NCBI GenBank assembly: GCA_903875425.1
Contig: CAIQWC010000003.1
Coordinates: 1-64,000, forward strand
Length of the DNA: 64,000 bases
DNA from: an uncultured Actinomycetes bacterium
GTDB taxonomy: Bacteria > Actinomycetota > Acidimicrobiia > Acidimicrobiales > RAAP-2
Reading direction: 5' to 3'
Positions 27,941-36,947 of the stretch are shown here, one piece after another. Below the pieces are notes generated by a model. That model saw only the letters and a program-made list of their open reading frames with translations, searched no databases and was not told the origin of the DNA. The number at the start of each line of letters is the position of its first letter. Position 1 is the stretch's first letter. The position numbers and the translations under genes were made by a program.

Positions 27941-28743
27941 GCCATCTTCCGGTAGCGACGGACAGCCAAGGGAGCGAGCACCAGCACGATACCGGCTGAC
28001 CAAGCTAGAGATTTCCAGATTATGCCAGGCATGGCGTAGTGACCACCGAGCATCAAACTTCGCGCCGCATCGGCGACGATGGTGACGGGCTGGTTGTTGG
28101 CAAAGGCTTGTAGCCAACCAGGCATCGTCGCCGTGGGTACGAAGGCCGACGAAGCGAAGGTCAGGGGGAACAGGAGGGGAAAGCTCATGAGCTGGGCAGT
28201 TTCTGCGCTTGCCGCCGTTAAGCCAATGATGGCAAAACCCCACATGAGCCCATAGGCAAAAAACAGCATCAGGAGCGCGGCGACGATATAGTTTCCGACC
28301 CCACCGCTAGGGCGAAAACCAACCGCAAAGCCGACAGCAGTGAGAATACAAATCACCAAGATGTTTCTACATACGTCAGCCGACGTTCGCCCTCCCAAGA
28401 CAGCAGCGCGGGACATCGGTAAAGCGCGAAATCGCTCGAGCAGACCCGTCTGAAGGTCTTCGGCTAATCCAATAGCCGTCGAGATCGCCCCAAAACACAT
28501 GGTCTGGACAAAGATGCCCGGCATGAGGAAATTCACGTAACTCCCGCCGGGAACAGGAATTGCGCCGGAGAATACGTAGCGGAATAACAGCACGAACATG
28601 ATGGGCTGCAAACTGGAAAAAAACAGGGCCTCAGGCGTTCGCATCAGACGGATGAGGTTGCGCTTGGTGACGACGGCGATGTCACTGATCGTCCACGTAA
28701 GGAAGTTGCCCGAGGAAGGGGGCGCAAAGGCGATATCGGTCAT
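27937..28743 (-). CDS. ABC-2 type exporter permease (DrrB-like)
   Basis: A 268-residue membrane protein with six predicted helices, an N-terminal cytoplasmic segment with RNLIRLMRTPEALFFSSLQP and the central ERFRALPMSRAAVLGGR loop of the daunorubicin-resistance DrrB family. With the ATPase encoded just upstream (4-bp overlap) it would form an exporter for a drug or lipid. The substrate is unknown. Confidence 0.87.
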   Translation of the reverse strand: MTDIAFAPPSSGNFLTWTISDIAVVTKRNLIRLMRTPEALFFSSLQPIMFVLLFRYVFSGAIPVPGGSYVNFLMPGIFVQTMCFGAISTAIGLAEDLQTGLLERFRALPMSRAAVLGGRTSADVCRNILVICILTAVGFAVGFRPSGGVGNYIVAALLMLFFAYGLMWGFAIIGLTAASAETAQLMSFPLLFPLTFASSAFVPTATMPGWLQAFANNQPVTIVADAARSLMLGGHYAMPGIIWKSLAWSAGIVLVLAPLAVRRYRKMA

Positions 28744-29750
28744 AGTGACTCCTTGGAAGCGCGGCGCCCTCGGCTGGTACTGGTTTCGACAACTGCTTGG
28801 GTATCGACCTCGGTTGGCTTGCCCGTCAAGGACAAGAACACATCATCGAGACTGGGCTCACGCAGCGTCAGTCCTACGACAGCTACCTGGCCCGAGTCAA
28901 GGCGGCGTAAGGCCTCAGCGGCTCGCTTGGGCCCTTCTTCGACGGTTAGCTCGACGGTGTTGCCGTCGAAGTGGGGAGGCTTGGGAGATAGGTCGGTGAG
29001 GAGATCTGCGGCCTGACGAGCCTCCTCGGGGGAACCAGTGCTGATAGCCAGCACCGTGGCCCCCATATCGGCTTTTAGCTCGGCTGGGGTTCCGTGGGCG
29101 ATGACCTTACCCTGATCGATGACGACAATGTCCTCGGCGAGGCGATCCGCTTCTTCGAGGTACTGCGTGGTGAGCAACACCGTGGTGCCGCCACGCACGA
29201 GCCCTTCAATAACCTCCCAGAGGCCCAGACGGCTCTGGGGGTCAAGGCCCGTAGTGGGTTCGTCCAAAAACAAAATTGGTGGTGAGGAGACAAGGGCGGC
29301 AGCGAGGTCCAAGCGGCGACGCATGCCGCCTGAGTAGGTCTTGAGCGTTCTGCCGCCAGCGTCGGCGAGGTCAAACTGCTCGAGTAACTCGGTGGCGCGA
29401 CGTTTCACAAAGTCGCTGGGCAGATGGCAGAGTCTTCCCACCATCGTGATGTTCTCGATGCCCGTCAAACTTTCGTCGACGGTCGCGAATTGTCCCGCGA
29501 GACCAATAATCCGCCGAACCTTGGCTGCGTCTTTGACAACGTCAAGGCCCAGAATCTTTGCGGTGCCACTATCGGGTTGCAACGTGGTGGACAAGATGCG
29601 AACCGCGGTTGTTTTCCCGGCACCGTTGGGTCCAAGGAGCCCCACAACTTGCCCACGGTTTACCGTGAGGTCAAATCCGTCAAGGGCCTTTACTTGGCCC
29701 TTGCGGAAGGTCTTGTAGAGACCGGTGGCCTCGACAGCAAGTTCCGTCAT
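28740..29750 (-). CDS. ABC exporter ATP-binding protein (DrrA-like)
   Basis: A 336-residue ATPase. Walker A GPNGAGKT is near residue 39, signature YSGGMRRRLDLA near 143 and Walker B ILFLDEPTTGLDPQS after it. The C-terminal regulatory extension of about 110 residues, including EGPKRAAEALRRL and LREPSLDDVFLSLTG, is that of the DrrA/CcmA-type drug exporters. A TAACCT -10 box 7 nt upstream suggests leaderless translation. It forms an operon with the permease gene. Confidence 0.9.
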   Translation of the reverse strand: MTELAVEATGLYKTFRKGQVKALDGFDLTVNRGQVVGLLGPNGAGKTTAVRILSTTLQPDSGTAKILGLDVVKDAAKVRRIIGLAGQFATVDESLTGIENITMVGRLCHLPSDFVKRRATELLEQFDLADAGGRTLKTYSGGMRRRLDLAAALVSSPPILFLDEPTTGLDPQSRLGLWEVIEGLVRGGTTVLLTTQYLEEADRLAEDIVVIDQGKVIAHGTPAELKADMGATVLAISTGSPEEARQAADLLTDLSPKPPHFDGNTVELTVEEGPKRAAEALRRLDSGQVAVVGLTLREPSLDDVFLSLTGKPTEVDTQAVVETSTSRGRRASKESL

Positions 29751-29757
29751 CGTCTCA

Positions 29758-29763
29758 AGGTTA
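29758..29763 (-). promoter_or_regulatory. -10 box of the DrrA-like gene (leaderless spacing)
   Basis: TAACCT on the minus strand ends 7 nt before the ATG at 29750. Confidence 0.5.
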
Positions 29764-29778
29764 GCGATGAACGGGTCT

Positions 29779-30699
29779 CTAGCGATACTTAATCTGAGAT
29801 TGCGTCGATTTTGACTTAAGTCTCACGTTGATCCTGACAGCTTGCTCTACTAACCAATAGCAGAGTCCGTCAGGAATGGACGTAACGCCCGCGGCGTTGA
29901 ACCACCAGCGATCATGAAGGAGTTTCGAGAGTCGACGTCGGGCTCGCTCGCGTGTCCTTGGCCGGGGAGGAGGAGAAAAATGCAGGGGTGCCGGAAAAGA
30001 CTTGGTGGATAAAAATGCCGTCATTTCTGCATTGCCCATCGATACGCGGGTGCGTACACGGATAAGTCCCGGTAAGTTTTTTGCTACCCGGGTAACGGAA
30101 ACGGCTTCAGGGACAATGATGCGTTCTTCAAGCAAGAAATGCTCGTCAAAGAAATAGTCACCGGCAATCAAGTTAGGAAAGCGGTCGAAGCGAGCCCTCC
30201 CTGCTCGATTCGTGCCAAAGAAACCCTTTCCGGCAACCGAGTGCATGCCCCAGTTCTTGTGCCCCGGGAAGCGATCGCGCATGCGGTAGTACGCCTTGAC
30301 TGGCCAACTCGACGCTGACCAGTCAAGTACGACACGGGGCGCCACGGCAACAGCTTCTTCCCTTCTCGCTGCGGTAACGAGCAGATCGATTTCTTCAGGG
30401 CTCATGACGACGTCAGCGTCACAGTAAAAGCGCGGGTAAATATCTCCAGCAAGATCGTCACCGGCGTTGTAGCCCTCGAGTTGGCTAGCAATATCTGTCT
30501 CGTAGACCACAACGCCAGGGAATGATCGAGCAACCTCGGCCGTTCGGTCGCGACAGCCATTAGCCACAACAATCACCCGGTAATGGCCGGATTTGATCTT
30601 GGCCTCAAAGGCCTGAAGAAAAGAGGCGATACGCGCTTCCTCGTTATGGGAGGGCACGATGAAGGCCGCAATTTCGGTCTCTGCGTTGTTCTCGCCCAT
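29779..30699 (-). CDS. Family 2 glycosyltransferase
   Basis: A 306-residue GT-A fold protein. It starts AAFIVPSHNEEARIASFLQAF, has IVVANGCRDRTAEVA and a DADV metal-binding motif (YCDADVVMSPEE) near residue 113. The LIAGDYFFDEHFLLEE segment lies in the acceptor region. It is cytoplasmic or peripheral, with no clear membrane helix. The sugar donor and acceptor are unknown. It is divergent from dnaG and separate from the ABC exporter. Confidence 0.83.
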   Translation of the reverse strand: MGENNAETEIAAFIVPSHNEEARIASFLQAFEAKIKSGHYRVIVVANGCRDRTAEVARSFPGVVVYETDIASQLEGYNAGDDLAGDIYPRFYCDADVVMSPEEIDLLVTAARREEAVAVAPRVVLDWSASSWPVKAYYRMRDRFPGHKNWGMHSVAGKGFFGTNRAGRARFDRFPNLIAGDYFFDEHFLLEERIIVPEAVSVTRVAKNLPGLIRVRTRVSMGNAEMTAFLSTKSFPAPLHFSPPPRPRTRERARRRLSKLLHDRWWFNAAGVTSIPDGLCYWLVEQAVRINVRLKSKSTQSQIKYR

Positions 30700-30708
30700 G
30701 AACGAGAA

Positions 30709-30786
30709 ACGCTAACACCCAGAAGCGCAGGATTCGGGCTGGGCCTAGAGCATGGTGGAACACGAACGCTATTCCGGCGGTACCCT
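30709..30786. promoter_or_regulatory. Divergent promoters of the GT2 gene and dnaG
   Basis: On the minus strand TAGCGT (30709-30714) ends 9 nt before the glycosyltransferase ATG. On the plus strand TACCCT (30781-30786) ends 6 nt before the dnaG ATG, which sets the dnaG start and argues against longer N-terminal extensions. Confidence 0.5.
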
Positions 30787-30792
30787 CTCTTG

Positions 30793-32643
30793 ATGGCCGT
30801 GCCCCCCGAAGAGATCGCCCAGGTTCGAGCGGCGACTGACATTGTCGGGCTTATTGGCGAGCAAGTCGCGCTCAAGAAGGCTGGTCGGCGATGGAGTGGT
30901 CTGTGTCCTTTCCACGGAGAGAAGAGCCCTTCGTTCTCGGTGAATGCCGAGGAAGGGTTGTTTTATTGCTTCGGATGCCACAAATCAGGCGATGCAATCA
31001 CCTTTGTTCGAGAGACCCAAGGTCTTGATTTCATCGATGCTGTTCGTCTCCTGGCAGATCGCTCGGGGATCATCCTCCACGAAGACGAGAAGGCTTCGGG
31101 TGCCTCCAAGGATCGTGCTCACCTACTCAGCGCCATGGAACAAGCGGTGGAATTTTTTCACCAGCGACTCTTGTCATCGCCCGATGCCGGAAGGGCTCGT
31201 GACTATCTGCGCAGCCGTGGCTATGACGGCGAAACGGTGCGTGAATTCAAATTGGGTTGGGCACCTGACGAGTGGGATCACTTAGCGAAGCACTTAAAAG
31301 TTTCCGACGAGATTCTGGAGAAATCCGGTTTGGGCTTCGTTAATCGACGGGGTCGCCAACAAGACTTTTTGCGAGCACGGATCGTCTTCCCGATCTTTGA
31401 TCCAGGTGGCCGCGCTATCGCGGTAGGCGGTCGAATCTTGCCGATAGAGCCAGGAGCACCCTTGCCGGAGCGCCCTGAACCTAAATACAAGAATTCTCCG
31501 GAAACGCCCATCTATTCAAAACGTCGCACCCTCTATGGACTCAACTGGGCGAAGAAGGCGATCGTAGAAACCAGTGAGATCATTGTTTGCGAGGGCTACA
31601 CCGACGTCATTGCCTTTTTCGGCGCTCAATTACCTCGAGCGGTAGCGACCTGTGGCACTGCATTGGCCGAAGAGCACTTCGCCGTAATGCGTAACTTCGC
31701 CAAACGAATTGTGCTTGCCTACGACGCCGATGCTGCGGGCCAGAATGCGACGAGTCGTGTCTATGAGTGGGAGCGAAAGCACGATATTGATGTGGCAGTC
31801 TGCCAACTCCCCGTGGGCACGGACCCAGCGGACCTTGCTCGCAAAGACCCAGGAGCACTGCGAGACGCTGTGGCTAACGCGAAACCGTTTTTGCGTTTTC
31901 GCGTAGACCGGGTGCTTGATCAAAGTAATCTCGACACCCCTGAAGGCCGCGCTCGGGCCGCTGAACAAGCCTTGAGCGTTATTGCAGAACATCCCGATGA
32001 GTTAGTCCGCGATCAATATCTCATTGATGTCGCTGACCACTGTCGTCTAGACGCTGCCATGCTGAGGGATCGTCTCGTCAAGCATCGAACGGGTGAGCGC
32101 ATCCTCGCAACGCATGAGCGCACCAACTCGGGCCAAGCAGAGCGCAGTGAAGAGCGCTCTGAGCAAGCGGTGGTCGAAGACCCTCGCGATCGACCAGGAC
32201 TTGAGGCACTGCGCTTGGCGGTTCATCGGCCAGATCTCGTGGCCGGGCGACTCGAAGCCTTCTTATTTTCTAACGAGGATCAGCACAAGGCGGCTGAAGT
32301 GCTCTTGGCGACCGAGACGGTGGCCGATGCGATTGCGGCAGCCCCACCTGCCGCCGCCGCCCTGCTTCGCCGGGTCACCGTCGAAGAGCCCACCATTGAT
32401 GAAGATGTAAGCGATCCGGTAGGGCCGGTGATAGCGCAACTCCTCCGCGTGCTCGTTCGCCAGCGCATCGCTGAGCTCCAACTGGGGCTCAGAAGAGGCG
32501 AAGGCGACGTTTCTGTCGCGGCCAAAACGATTGGTGCTTTACAGCTAGCGATAGAGGATCTGGGCAACGAAGAATCTACTGTCGAGGCAGAAGCTTGGCT
32601 TCTTGAATGGTTCGCTCATGACCTTGAGGGTACTGATGCATGA
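30793..32643 (+). CDS. dnaG: DNA primase
   Basis: A 616-residue primase. The CHC2-type zinc finger has CPFHGEKSPSF and CFGCHKSGD (about residues 40-65). The TOPRIM core includes EGYTDVIAF and VLAYDADAAGQ (about 265-320). A C-terminal helicase-interacting domain follows. It makes RNA primers at the fork. The frame is open 70 codons further upstream, but the chosen ATG gives the normal AVPPEEIAQVRAATDIV start. It overlaps rpoD by 8 bp, the classical dnaG-rpoD pairing. Confidence 0.96.
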   Translation: MAVPPEEIAQVRAATDIVGLIGEQVALKKAGRRWSGLCPFHGEKSPSFSVNAEEGLFYCFGCHKSGDAITFVRETQGLDFIDAVRLLADRSGIILHEDEKASGASKDRAHLLSAMEQAVEFFHQRLLSSPDAGRARDYLRSRGYDGETVREFKLGWAPDEWDHLAKHLKVSDEILEKSGLGFVNRRGRQQDFLRARIVFPIFDPGGRAIAVGGRILPIEPGAPLPERPEPKYKNSPETPIYSKRRTLYGLNWAKKAIVETSEIIVCEGYTDVIAFFGAQLPRAVATCGTALAEEHFAVMRNFAKRIVLAYDADAAGQNATSRVYEWERKHDIDVAVCQLPVGTDPADLARKDPGALRDAVANAKPFLRFRVDRVLDQSNLDTPEGRARAAEQALSVIAEHPDELVRDQYLIDVADHCRLDAAMLRDRLVKHRTGERILATHERTNSGQAERSEERSEQAVVEDPRDRPGLEALRLAVHRPDLVAGRLEAFLFSNEDQHKAAEVLLATETVADAIAAAPPAAAALLRRVTVEEPTIDEDVSDPVGPVIAQLLRVLVRQRIAELQLGLRRGEGDVSVAAKTIGALQLAIEDLGNEESTVEAEAWLLEWFAHDLEGTDA

Positions 32644-33820
32644 GCATGTATTGACGGAGGTACTCCGTCAGCAGATCGATGATGCGCTAACGCAACGGGG
32701 TGGTGCGGAAACACTGACGCAAGAAGTCTTCGACGAGCTCGTCGATGAACTCGCCGTTGACGATCAAGACTTTCAAGCCATGGTTAGCTACCTGACCGAG
32801 CGCGGTTATCGTTTCGATGAAAGCGTGGAACCAGAAATTCAGCCGGCAAGGCTGCGTGGACGTGAAATAAAAGGCCAGGGGAGCGAGGACGCGGTTTCCG
32901 CCTATCTCGCGGAAATTGGCCATACGGCCTTACTTAGCTCGGATGACGAAGCCCTGTTGGCAAGGACCTTGCAGCAAGGTTTAGTTGCTAGCGAACGCTT
33001 GGCACTCCATGAAGCAAGCGTGGAGGCCGAGGCTGAGCAACTTCTTGGATCTAGGCAAATCCGAAATCTCAAGTTGCAGATTCGGCGAGGTGAGCAAGCT
33101 CGCGACGAGTTAATCCGCGCCAACCTGCGCCTGGTTGTTTCTATCGCTAAAAAGTACCGAAATCGAGGCATGGCCTTTCTCGATCTCATCCAAGAGGGCA
33201 ACCTCGGCCTGATGCGTGCGGTGGAGCGTTTCGATCCCGAGCGCGGTTTCAAAATGTCCACCTACGCCACCTGGTGGATCCGTCAAGCCATCACGAGAGC
33301 AATCGCTGACCAGGTTCGAACCATTCGAATCCCCGTTCACCTCATGGAACAGATCACGAGTGCGGTGGCTACTCAGCGACGGTTGACCCAGGAGCTAGGG
33401 CGAGACGCAACCGTAGACGAGGTAGCGCAAGAACTTGGCATGACCGCCGAGAAAGTCCGTGAGTTTCTTCGACTTAACCAAGATACGGTGAGCCTTGAGC
33501 AGCCGGTGGGTGACGATAATTTCTCGCTTTCGGACTTGATCGAAGACGCCACGACAGCAAGCCCGGAAGAGGAAGCGTCTAAGCATCTGCTCGAAGACAC
33601 CTTGCGCGGCGTACTCGGTGATCTCAGTGAGCGAGAGCGTCTCGTGGTGGCGATGCGCTTCGGGCTTGGCGGCACCAGGGTGGCGACCTTGGAAGAAGTA
33701 GGTCGGGAATTCGGCATTACAAGGGAGCGCGTGCGTCAAATTGAAGCCAAAACTATGGCTAAGTTGCGGCGCCCAGAGAACGCGGCAGCGCTCCGTACCT
33801 TTCTGGGGGTCTCCGATTAG
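32636..33820 (+). CDS. rpoD: Principal RNA polymerase sigma factor
   Basis: A 394-residue sigma-70. Region 1.1 is short, region 1.2 is SEDAVSAYLAEIGH, and regions 2.1-2.4 include LRLVVSIAKKYRNRGMAFLDL and FKMSTYATWWIRQAITRAI. Region 3 follows, then region 4.2 with TLEEVGREFGITRERVRQIE. The lack of a large non-conserved insert fits actinobacteria. Linkage to dnaG and the full set of regions identify it as the housekeeping sigma factor, presumably the one reading the TANNNT boxes found throughout the window. Confidence 0.95.
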   Translation: MHEHVLTEVLRQQIDDALTQRGGAETLTQEVFDELVDELAVDDQDFQAMVSYLTERGYRFDESVEPEIQPARLRGREIKGQGSEDAVSAYLAEIGHTALLSSDDEALLARTLQQGLVASERLALHEASVEAEAEQLLGSRQIRNLKLQIRRGEQARDELIRANLRLVVSIAKKYRNRGMAFLDLIQEGNLGLMRAVERFDPERGFKMSTYATWWIRQAITRAIADQVRTIRIPVHLMEQITSAVATQRRLTQELGRDATVDEVAQELGMTAEKVREFLRLNQDTVSLEQPVGDDNFSLSDLIEDATTASPEEEASKHLLEDTLRGVLGDLSERERLVVAMRFGLGGTRVATLEEVGREFGITRERVRQIEAKTMAKLRRPENAAALRTFLGVSD

Positions 33821-33827
33821 AGACCCC

Positions 33828-33860
33828 GCAGGCAGAAGCCTTTGGTGGGCCTGCTAGATT
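33828..33860 (+). promoter_or_regulatory. Inverted repeat and -10 box upstream of tRNA-Asn
   Basis: GCAGGC (33828-33833) and GCCTGC (33849-33854) form a 6-bp stem with a 15-nt loop just after the rpoD stop. TAGATT follows directly at 33855-33860 and is a likely -10 box for the tRNA at 33874. The hairpin may be a weak rpoD terminator or have no role. Confidence 0.4.
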
Positions 33861-33873
33861 CGGGTCTCGTTAT

Positions 33874-33945
33874 TCCGAGGTAGCTCAATGGCAGAGCACG
33901 CGACTGTTAATCGTGTGGTTGAGAGTTCGAGTCTCTCCCTCGGAG
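33874..33945 (+). tRNA. tRNA-Asn (anticodon GTT)
   Basis: A complete 72-nt cloverleaf. Acceptor TCCGAGG pairs with CCTCGGA, the anticodon loop is CTGTTAA (GTT) and the T-loop TTCGAGT is normal. The discriminator is G, as expected for asparagine. CCA is not encoded, unlike tRNA-Ala at the left edge. Confidence 0.95.
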
Positions 33946-33986
33946 CGTTGTCACACAGAGCCTTTTGACCGTTGCCGGAGGGGACT

Positions 33987-34238
33987 ATGGCTGAGTCCAA
34001 ACAAGAACTTTGGTTCACGAGAGCCGAAACGTTCCCTGGCTTCCGTCCCCTCACGTGGCAGGCAAAAGTGCTGATCGGCTTCTATGCGTTCTTGGTGGTG
34101 TTGGCAGTTCCCATCTACGTGACGACGAATCTTGTCATGATGGTCGTGGTTGTCGCCTTTTACACCATCGTCTTTGGGGGTGTCGTCTACGTCAAATCAG
34201 ACATCCGACCTCCTGAGCCACCGCCAGAGGGTCGCTAA
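33987..34238 (+). CDS. Small two-helix membrane protein
   Basis: An 83-residue protein of unknown function. Residues 1-25 are polar with WFTRAETFPGFRPLTWQ; two membrane helices follow (about 26-45 and 49-69), then a proline-rich tail ending PPEPPPEGR. GGAGGGG at 33977-33983 supports the ATG at 33987. I do not recognise the family with certainty. Confidence 0.7.
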   Translation: MAESKQELWFTRAETFPGFRPLTWQAKVLIGFYAFLVVLAVPIYVTTNLVMMVVVVAFYTIVFGGVVYVKSDIRPPEPPPEGR

Positions 34239-34245
34239 CGCTGTT

Positions 34246-35337
34246 TTAACAGCCTGGGCTGATCGATAGGGGTTGGGCCGTCATCGTATTGTTACGAAGC
34301 CCTGGAGTCGATACTGAACAGGTCCACGAATTGGGCTGGGCCATGACGCTAAAGAAGTCTCGTGCCGAACTCGACATGTAATCAGCCGGCGGTTTGTTGT
34401 AGCCCGGCAAGGTCAAAATGAATTTGGTCGAGCGGTGGTGTTGCGCCGAACCGAAGACACCTATCGTGGGCCATTCGGGATTGATATCGAGCTGCATCCC
34501 GGTGACGATCCCTGCTGCAACCTCAGCGTGGGCGAGCTGCGCGGGGAGCGTTCCGGTCATGGTGGCGATATAGATGACGTTGCCCTTCGCGTCGAGGCCA
34601 AGGCCCGAACGCGGCTGTGCCCCGATGGCGGCAAGGGTGGCTCCCCAGTTGCCCCAAGCCGGGTTCTCGGCTAGCGCGGTGAGCTGGCCACCAGCCACCA
34701 TGAGGGGAAGGTTTTGGCGACAAGAGATTGCTGCGAAATTTTTACGCGGCAACCCAGCCCCCCATGCCGCAATCTTGAGTTGACCAAGATTATTGATACA
34801 TGCGGTAGCCATTCCCGGTTGCATGGCTTCGATAACTTTTCCGTCGAGGATGACGCCCCCCGATTTCGCATCTGCTTTGAAGCCCCCATTAAAGGCCGCC
34901 AAGACGCCAACGCGGAGTTCTCCGTCCGAAATTACCGGCTTAGCATCGGCGGGAACTCCGCTTGAGGTCCCGGGAGGATCAATGGTGCCTCCGTGAAGGT
35001 GAAACGCAGTGGTGCGAGCCCTAAAGCGCACCACGGTGTAAGGAATGCCTGCATAGATAATCGTTCTTCTGTCCACCATGACGCCTCGTGGGGATCGGGC
35101 GAGAACGGACCAACCTCGTTGAGGAAGCTCGAGAGGCAAGGTTGTCGTGGTGGTGGATGTCGACGTAGAAGTGGTGTCGCTTGTAGACGGCGTCGACGTT
35201 GTAGGGCTGCTTGAATCGAATAAAGCAGCATGGCTACGGGTATCGGCAGAAGCCATAGAACCGACAAAGGCCAGAGAACCACTAGCAAGAGCAATTACCG
35301 CCAGGGCAACAGTGACTTTTTTCAAGGTGATATCCAT
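34246..35337 (-). CDS. Secreted phosphodiester glycosidase (NAGPA/DUF2233) family protein
   Basis: A protein of about 363 residues. An N-terminal signal peptide (VTVALAVIALASGSLAFVGSMASA) leads into a serine/threonine-rich linker (about residues 40-68). The DUF2233/NAGPA domain follows, with VLAAFNGGFKADAKSGGVILDG, GLGLDAKGNVIYIATM and LDINPEWPTIGVF. Relatives cleave phosphodiester-linked sugars or act on wall polymers. Translation probably starts at the ATG behind TGAGGAA. It lies back-to-back with the pst phosphate-uptake operon, so a role in releasing phosphate from wall material is conceivable (inference). Confidence 0.82.
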   Translation of the reverse strand: MDITLKKVTVALAVIALASGSLAFVGSMASADTRSHAALFDSSSPTTSTPSTSDTTSTSTSTTTTTLPLELPQRGWSVLARSPRGVMVDRRTIIYAGIPYTVVRFRARTTAFHLHGGTIDPPGTSSGVPADAKPVISDGELRVGVLAAFNGGFKADAKSGGVILDGKVIEAMQPGMATACINNLGQLKIAAWGAGLPRKNFAAISCRQNLPLMVAGGQLTALAENPAWGNWGATLAAIGAQPRSGLGLDAKGNVIYIATMTGTLPAQLAHAEVAAGIVTGMQLDINPEWPTIGVFGSAQHHRSTKFILTLPGYNKPPADYMSSSARDFFSVMAQPNSWTCSVSTPGLRNNTMTAQPLSISPGC

Positions 35338-35712
35338 TTCCTCAGACACGTTGGTGTTCGACAACCGTATCGGAGAAATCAAGAACCTTGGTTTCAGCCC
35401 GAATCTTGCTTGCACTAGGTATAGCTCTGTCCGGCACGGCTCGATAGGGCCTCGGTAGTGGCGGCCGGCCCCATGGCCGGAGTTGGCGTTGTGCAGTCCA
35501 AAATCTCCACATTTTGTTTCCTCAGATTTTGGAGAGACCGGAACCAGGGGATTTTAGGGAAAAACCTACATGTTCGTGTGCTGGCCGCCTCTGAGAAAAA
35601 GACATCAAAAGATTACCTAAAGATCTTGCTTAGAACATCGATTACACGGAAATTTCAGGCGGCCTTGATCTACCGTGAGTCTCGGAGTTCAACAACCAAA
35701 GGAGATCATTTC
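35338..35712. other. Intergenic region upstream of pstS
   Basis: This 375-bp gap between the divergent phosphodiester glycosidase gene and pstS is AT-rich towards pstS. It contains the inverted repeat at 35497-35533 and the pstS ribosome binding site AAGGAG at 35699-35704. A possible -10 TACCGT lies at 35671-35676. I could not find a clear pair of Pho-box direct repeats by eye. A frame open across the region does not look coding. Confidence 0.5.
35497..35533. repeat. 10-bp perfect inverted repeat upstream of pstS
   Basis: TCCAAAATCT (35497-35506) and AGATTTTGGA (35524-35533) are perfect reverse complements separated by 17 nt. The repeat lies about 180 bp before the pstS start. It could be an operator read by a dimeric regulator or a transcript hairpin. 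Confidence 0.8.
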
Positions 35713-36918
35713 ATGAGAATTACTCAGCAGCTAACCCGAGGCCTGGTGCTCTCCGGAGCAACCCTCGCTATCTCGGCTGCGCTGATTATCCCATCGGGTG
35801 CGGCAACCGATCCAATTTTAGGCCATGACCTGACATCGGCCGCAGGAACCGTAACCTCAGCAGGATCGACATTCGACGCCCCGCTGCTGAACGTTGCCCA
35901 GCCGGCCTACGGAACACGAAACACGCACGCAACGATCTCTGCCTACGGCGGAGGAGGTTCGGGAGCGGGCGAAACTGCAGTTGTAACCGGAACCGCAATC
36001 CTTGGCTTCTCTGATGTTCCCCTTCGGACCCTCGATCTTAATGCTAAGGCATCGAGCCACTGGGATCAGAATATTGCAGACTTCGTTCAGGTACCGGTGG
36101 CCCTTGGCGGCGTTGCCATCGTCTTCAATAACCCGACTATTTCGAAGTCGGTGTACTACAAAATGAGTGGCTTGGTATTAACCTCTGGCATTCTTGCCAA
36201 GATCTATAAGGGCCAAATCACGAAGTGGAACGATTCGGCGATCTGCGCGGTTAACCCGGTGTGGGTAGTGAAGCATAACTGCAAGCTTCCGAACACCACC
36301 CTCACTGCGGTTGCACGGAGCGACTCGTCGGGTACGACCTTTGCCTTCACGAACTACTTGAATAACGCACAGCCAAGTCTTTGGGCAACGCAACCATCGA
36401 AGGTCAGCATTGCGGGTAACGGCATCTTGGGCGCTGCTGGCAACGGTGGTATCGCTGCAACGATTGGTTCTGAACCAGGGACGCTTGGTTACCTCGAGTA
36501 CAGCTACATTGCCTTGGGTAACCATTTGAGCATGGCCAAGTTGGTCAACCAAGCCGGCAAGGTTGTCAAGTGCAACACCACGACGGTCGCTGCTGCGGCT
36601 GCCCACAAGGGTGCTGTTGCTCCTGATAACCAGACCTGGAGATTCTCTATTGTCAACCAAGGTGGCGCCCACTCGTGGCCGATTTCGACCTACTCATGGG
36701 CCATCATCAAGAAGACCCAAACCGACTCCGCTAACGGTACGGTTGCAGTTAAGTTCCTTGACTGGCTCAGCCACACAGCACCCACTGGTTTTGCGTCTTT
36801 CGGTCAGGATTACGCGGCCCAAGAGGGTTACGTTTCCCTCCCGGCTAACGTTCAGGCCCTGGCCCGCACCAACCTGCTTCAGGTGGTCGATGGCAGTGGA
36901 AACAAGTTACTTAAGTAG
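35713..36918 (+). CDS. pstS: Phosphate ABC transporter substrate-binding protein
   Basis: A 401-residue exported binding protein. A signal peptide covers about residues 1-34 (LVLSGATLAISAALIIPSGAA); there is no obvious lipobox cysteine. The mature protein contains AGSTFDAPLL, YGGGGSGAG, the SDVPL segment and ARSDSSGTTFAFTNYL, all typical phosphate-binding loops of PstS. The ATG has a clear AAGGAG site 8 nt upstream, so this gene is leadered, in contrast to many neighbours. The longer frame from 35458 is rejected because it lacks coding character. Confidence 0.95.
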   Translation: MRITQQLTRGLVLSGATLAISAALIIPSGAATDPILGHDLTSAAGTVTSAGSTFDAPLLNVAQPAYGTRNTHATISAYGGGGSGAGETAVVTGTAILGFSDVPLRTLDLNAKASSHWDQNIADFVQVPVALGGVAIVFNNPTISKSVYYKMSGLVLTSGILAKIYKGQITKWNDSAICAVNPVWVVKHNCKLPNTTLTAVARSDSSGTTFAFTNYLNNAQPSLWATQPSKVSIAGNGILGAAGNGGIAATIGSEPGTLGYLEYSYIALGNHLSMAKLVNQAGKVVKCNTTTVAAAAAHKGAVAPDNQTWRFSIVNQGGAHSWPISTYSWAIIKKTQTDSANGTVAVKFLDWLSHTAPTGFASFGQDYAAQEGYVSLPANVQALARTNLLQVVDGSGNKLLK

Positions 36919-36947
36919 TACTAAAACAGGAGTATTCGAACTGCCTA

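Noticed and set aside
35140-35235. Repetitive sequence encoding serine/threonine repeats
   Set aside because: It is the low-complexity linker of the secreted phosphodiester glycosidase, not a satellite or regulatory repeat.
35458-35712. 85-codon upstream extension of pstS
   Set aside because: It contains the inverted repeat and no coding pattern; the ATG at 35713 has a clear ribosome binding site and signal peptide.
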